Shown here piece by piece: positions 60,712 through 64,000 of a stretch of DNA of 64,000 nt. Position 1 is the stretch's first letter. The number at the start of each line of letters is the position of its first letter. Made by a program: the position numbers and the translations under genes. This stretch comes from HGM12587 sp964602445 (GTDB lineage Bacteria; Bacillota; Clostridia; Lachnospirales; Lachnospiraceae). The DNA lies in assembly GCA_964602445.1 (NCBI GenBank), contig CAZRQV010000002.1:167717-231716 (forward strand), read 5' to 3'. Below the pieces are notes generated by a model. That model saw only the letters and a list, made by a program, of their open reading frames with translations, was not told where the DNA came from and ran no database searches.

Positions 60712-62652
60712 ATGTATAAAGAAAGAAGGAATCTAAAAAATCCGGAGCTTCGATGGCTGGATGATCCGGAAGTTTTTCGGGTAAATCAGTTAAAAGCACA
60801 CAGCGATCATGAATATTTTGAAGATTATGAGAAACTGAATACAGGCAAAAATTCATGGTGTCAGTCTTTGAACGGTCAGTGGAAGTTTTATTTTAGTAAA
60901 AATGCGAAATGCAGACCGGAACAATTTTATGAAATCACCTATGATCACAGCAGCTTTGAGCAGATTACGGTGCCGGGACATATTGAACTGGCAGGTTATG
61001 ACCAGATCCGCTATATCAATCTTATGTACCCGTGGGAAGGCAAATCATACCGTCGGGGAGCATATAGTCTGGAAAACGCAGGAGATGGTGCCGGGATGTT
61101 TAGTGAGGCCGAATATAATCCGGTGGGATCCTATATAAAAGAATTTGATTTGAAAAAAGAATTGGTCGGAAAACGAATCCGGATCTGTTTTGAAGGAGTG
61201 GAACAGGCCATGTATTTGTGGCTGAACGGTCACTTTATCGGCTATGCAGAGGACAGTTTTACCCCTTCGGAGTTTGATCTGACACCCTATATCAAAGAAA
61301 CAGGAAATGTGCTTGCGGTGGAAGTATATAAGATGAGTACGGCAGCATTTTTGGAAGATCAGGATTTCTTTCGCTTTTTTGGTATTTTCAGAAATGTCAC
61401 CTTAAAGGCAATTCCGGAAATTCATGTGGAAGATCTGTGGCTCCAGCCAAAGCTGGAAACAGATTTGTCAGGCGGCAGCATTTCGGTGGAGATAAAGGTA
61501 TCAGCATTAAAACAACAGAAACTGACAGCCCGATTTCTTTTGCAAGATCAAAGAGGAGCTCAGCTTCTTGAAGAAAACATTCCTTTTAAAGAGCAGAGCG
61601 ATACGGAAGAAGAGATTGAATATACGGGAAAAGTAACGGCAGCTTTGGAGACGGTACATTGCTGGAGCAATGAAGATCCTTATTTATATCAGGCAGTGAT
61701 TGAACTTTTTGATGAAAAAGGACATCTGGCAGAAGTGATTCCGTATGAAGTGGGCTTTCGCAGGATTGAAATCAAAGATAAAGTGATTTGTCTGAATGGA
61801 AAGCGATTGATCCTTTTGGGGGTAAACCGCCATGAATGGAGTGCAGAGCGTGGGCGATGCATTAATATAGAAGAAATGCGTTCGGATATGGAATGTATTC
61901 GGAGAAATCAGATCAATGCGGTGCGTACCTGTCATTATCCGAATCAGATTCCTTGGTATGGCATGTGTGATCGTGCAGGGATTTATGTCATGTCGGAAAC
62001 CAATCTGGAAAGTCATGGAACATTTCAAAAGCTGGGAACCATCGAACCTTCCTGTAATATTCCGGGGTCACTGCCACAGTGGAGGGAAGCAGTGGTTGAT
62101 CGGGCGAGAAGTCATTATGAAACCTTGAAAAATCATACATCGATTTTATTCTGGTCTTTGGGAAATGAATCCTATGCCGGAGATGATATCGAAGCGATGA
62201 ATACGTATTTTAAGGAGAAAAGGGATGGAAGACTGGTACATTATGAAAGTGTAGTACATAACAGAGCTTATGAAGATACCATTTCTGATGTAGAAAGTCA
62301 TATGTATGCATCTCCGGAAGCAGTGGAAGCGTATTTACGCAATGATCCGAAAAAACCGTATCTTTTATGTGAGTTTATGCATGATATGGGAAATTCTATG
62401 GGTGGTCTTGGTTCCTATATGAAGCTGCTGGATCAGTATAGGATGTATCATGGCGGATTTATCTGGGACATGATCGATCAGGCATTGTATGTAGAAGATG
62501 AAGTGACAGGAAAAAGAGTTCTGCGTTATGGTGGTGATTTTGATGATCGGCCATCGGATTATGAATTTTCCGGCAACGGAATCCTGTTCGCAGATCGAAC
62601 AGAAAAGCCGGCAATGCAGGAAGTGAGGTATTATTATGGACGTTACAAATAA
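60712..62652 (+). CDS. lacL: Beta-galactosidase large subunit (LacL type, GH2)
   Basis: Hydrolyses lactose and other beta-galactosides. The 646-aa protein covers the jelly-roll, Ig-like and TIM-barrel domains of GH2. Acid/base E486 is in SLGNES and nucleophile E554 in LLCEFMHDMGNS; also VNRHEWS near 369 and the HYESVVHNRAY region. The C-terminal domain of single-chain LacZ is missing and is coded by the next gene, with a 17-base overlap, the exact LacL/LacM plan of lactic acid bacteria. AAAGGAG precedes the ATG. No lac permease or regulator is nearby in the window. Confidence 0.93.
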   Translation: MYKERRNLKNPELRWLDDPEVFRVNQLKAHSDHEYFEDYEKLNTGKNSWCQSLNGQWKFYFSKNAKCRPEQFYEITYDHSSFEQITVPGHIELAGYDQIRYINLMYPWEGKSYRRGAYSLENAGDGAGMFSEAEYNPVGSYIKEFDLKKELVGKRIRICFEGVEQAMYLWLNGHFIGYAEDSFTPSEFDLTPYIKETGNVLAVEVYKMSTAAFLEDQDFFRFFGIFRNVTLKAIPEIHVEDLWLQPKLETDLSGGSISVEIKVSALKQQKLTARFLLQDQRGAQLLEENIPFKEQSDTEEEIEYTGKVTAALETVHCWSNEDPYLYQAVIELFDEKGHLAEVIPYEVGFRRIEIKDKVICLNGKRLILLGVNRHEWSAERGRCINIEEMRSDMECIRRNQINAVRTCHYPNQIPWYGMCDRAGIYVMSETNLESHGTFQKLGTIEPSCNIPGSLPQWREAVVDRARSHYETLKNHTSILFWSLGNESYAGDDIEAMNTYFKEKRDGRLVHYESVVHNRAYEDTISDVESHMYASPEAVEAYLRNDPKKPYLLCEFMHDMGNSMGGLGSYMKLLDQYRMYHGGFIWDMIDQALYVEDEVTGKRVLRYGGDFDDRPSDYEFSGNGILFADRTEKPAMQEVRYYYGRYK

Positions 62653-63586
62653 AAAGCTGCGGGTAGTATATGGAGATGTGACGCTGGGCGTTCACGGGGC
62701 AGAGTTCAGTTATATTTTTTCTTATGCGCAGGGCGGTTTGGAATCCTTGGTAAAGAACGGATATGAGTGGCTTTACCGCTGTCCGAAGCCGACTTTTTGG
62801 CGGGCATTGACTGATAATGATCGTGGCAGTGGATTTCATCTAAAAAGCGGAAGCTGGTTTGCCGCAGATCAATTCATTTCCTGCCAACATGTGGAAGTGA
62901 TCACAGACGGTATTTCTCAGGGAAAACCATGTGCACCGCAAAATAATCGTTACGGTTCGGATCAGTTTGCGGAAGAGGTGACCGTTCATTATATTTATGA
63001 GACAATCCTGCAGACATCAACGACGGTGGATGTGATTTATACGGTAAATGCACAGGGGAAGATGAAGGTGTCTGTGCATTATGCAGGGAAAAAAGGACTT
63101 CCTCAGCTTCCGGTATTCGGGCTGCGGATGATCATGCCAACACTGGCTGAAGGATATATTTATGAAGGGCTGTCTGGAGAAACCTATCCGGATCGGAAAG
63201 CAGGTGCCGTTAAAGGAGTATATGAGATTCGGGATCTGAGTTTAACACCGTATCTGGTACCGCAGGAATGCGGCATGAGAATGGATACCCGCTGGGTAGA
63301 GATCAGAAGAAAGAAAAGTTTGGATCAAAGCAGAAAAGATTCAGAGCAGACACTTCGGATCGAAATGTGCGATCGGGAATTTGCATTTTCCTGTCTGCCG
63401 TATACGGCAGCAGAAATAGAAAATGCGACGCATCAGGAAGAACTTCCGCCGGCAAGACGCACGGTGCTTTGCGTTTACGGAGCTGTCCGTGGCGTAGGAG
63501 GTATCGACAGCTGGGGAAGTGATGTAGAAAAAGAATATCAGATCAGTGGAGAAGAAGATATTAGCTATTCGTTTGTGATCTGTTGA
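62636..63586 (+). CDS. lacM: Beta-galactosidase small subunit (LacM type)
   Basis: 316 aa matching the beta-gal small-chain domain (galactose-mutarotase-like beta-sandwich) that completes the active site of the large subunit; GH2 without it is inactive. Typical parts: FWRALTDNDRGSGFH near 59-73 and the end SWGSDVEKEYQ. It starts within lacL (ATG 62636 with GTGAGG upstream) in another frame. That these are separate proteins and not a frameshifted lacZ is supported by the start codon, ribosome site and family precedent. Confidence 0.93.
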   Translation: MDVTNKKLRVVYGDVTLGVHGAEFSYIFSYAQGGLESLVKNGYEWLYRCPKPTFWRALTDNDRGSGFHLKSGSWFAADQFISCQHVEVITDGISQGKPCAPQNNRYGSDQFAEEVTVHYIYETILQTSTTVDVIYTVNAQGKMKVSVHYAGKKGLPQLPVFGLRMIMPTLAEGYIYEGLSGETYPDRKAGAVKGVYEIRDLSLTPYLVPQECGMRMDTRWVEIRRKKSLDQSRKDSEQTLRIEMCDREFAFSCLPYTAAEIENATHQEELPPARRTVLCVYGAVRGVGGIDSWGSDVEKEYQISGEEDISYSFVIC

Positions 63587-63591
63587 AAATA

Positions 63592-63658
63592 AAAAGCTGC
63601 TGCAAAGACAGAAGGATGAAAGGGAACTTTTTCAGTTTGTCGGAGCAGCAGCTTTTTT
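63592..63658 (+). terminator. Terminator after lacLM
   Basis: 12-bp stem (63592-63603 with 63645-63656) with a long loop of 41 bases and a six-T run. Confidence 0.8.
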
Positions 63659-63763
63659 CGCACAAGTTTAGATTGTTCTTTAACTTGGAACATTTTTTTG
63701 AAAGAAACTTTTGATTCTAAGTGAAGACAGGGAATGAATTATCGTGAAAAGAAATTGAAACAC

Positions 63764-63791
63764 AAAAAAGCTCTTGATAATCAAGAGCTTT
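63764..63791 (-). terminator. Terminator of tRNA-Leu
   Basis: On the minus strand an 11-bp stem (63791-63781 with 63777-63767), 3-nt loop and T-run. It follows the tRNA by 5 bases. Confidence 0.9.
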
Positions 63792-63796
63792 ACTGA

Positions 63797-63880
63797 TGCG
63801 GGAAAAGGGACTTGAACCCTCACGTCGTTGCCAACACTAGATCCTTAGTCTAGCCTGTCTGCCAATTCCAGCATTCCCGC
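63797..63880 (-). tRNA. trnL: tRNA-Leu (anticodon AAG)
   Basis: 84 bases on the minus strand. Acceptor GCGGGAA with TTCCCGC, long variable arm as in class II tRNAs, anticodon stem CTAGA/TCTAG with loop CTAAGGA giving anticodon AAG, and T-arm GAGGGTTCAAGTCCCTT. Discriminator A, CCA not encoded. Confidence 0.93.
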
Positions 63881-63891
63881 GAACAAATGAT

Positions 63892-63920
63892 ATGATAGCA
63901 GAATCGACAGGATTTGTCAA
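63892..63920 (-). promoter_or_regulatory. Promoter of tRNA-Leu
   Basis: On the minus strand TTGACA (63920-63915), 17-bp spacer, TATCAT (63897-63892). The last 80 bases of the window hold no gene I can support. Confidence 0.75.
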
Positions 63921-64000
63921 ATGTTTTTTTCGATTTATGTTGTTAACGTTACTGTCAAGTAATCGTTGGCAAATTTTTTCATACAGATTTTTATATCCGC

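Noticed and set aside
60712..63586. Frameshifted single-chain lacZ
   Set aside because: The second frame has its own start and ribosome site, and sizes and 17-base overlap agree with true LacL/LacM pairs.
1..64000. CRISPR array or prophage
   Set aside because: No regularly spaced direct repeats and no phage structural genes were seen on either strand.

Overview
The window looks like a chromosome segment from a Gram-positive Firmicute of the class Clostridia, most likely the gut family Lachnospiraceae. Reasons: strong AGGAGG-type ribosome binding sites, sigma-70/SigA promoters with 17-18 bp spacers, lipoproteins with Cys lipoboxes and no outer-membrane genes, PyrK/PyrDB-type pyrimidine synthesis, a T-box leader, TrkH/TrkA, LCP and VanZ proteins, and a LacL/LacM two-gene beta-galactosidase. 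Species was not assigned.

Layout. 1-4184: end of an exopolysaccharide/wall-glycan locus (priming sugar transferase, LCP ligase, GT2 glycosyltransferase, TPR lipoprotein). 4200-8779: pyrF-pyrK-pyrD-orf-pyrE followed by small membrane proteins. 8837-10915: an M29-type aminopeptidase with a long extra N-terminus. 11084-13984: purM-purN-purD behind a promoter and a structured leader. 14010-22124: an acidic membrane protein, then proteostasis/stress genes clpC, radA, htrA, clpX. 22183-30732: dapF, asnA, a cold-shock gene with a decayed tandem copy, a lipoprotein, trkH-trkA, an amidohydrolase, a TtcA-like/GNAT fusion and an orphan NMT1-type binding protein.

30733-33880 is a gene graveyard: a truncated SAP/DUF6434-type fragment, a VOC protein, an HTH regulator broken by a frameshift, a tnpV-like scrap, an IS200 element and a PTS EIIA remnant broken by an exact 7-bp tandem duplication. 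The stretch is bounded by two 33-nt near-identical promoter repeats. 33913-48065 returns to housekeeping: small transporter, acetyltransferase, DUF1836 protein, tRNA-Trp, xpt-pbuX, guaB, purE, a purF paralogue lacking the catalytic Cys, pyk, mrp, truA, HAD, and a tryptophan T-box leader in front of an orphan trpB. ansA (minus) follows.

49477-58647 is an AT-rich accessory region and the most interesting part. A tyrosine recombinase gene lies between two 21-bp inverted repeats (19/21 identical) that have the form of recombinase core sites. Inside the segment, next to the left repeat, is a near-consensus promoter (TTGACA, 17 bp, TAAAAT) that now points left, away from the gene cluster. If the segment inverts, that promoter points into a co-directional cluster: TM2 protein, HerA/DUF87-type ATPase (1030 aa), Ig-like membrane protein, charged protein, patatin-like phospholipase, a 34-aa membrane peptide and a DUF2974 lipase-like protein. 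I read this as a phase-variable, probably membrane-lipid-directed system (a defence role is a guess), drawn here in the OFF orientation.

58648-59690 holds a decayed lipoprotein gene and hairpins. The window ends with degV, lacL-lacM and a minus-strand tRNA-Leu(AAG).
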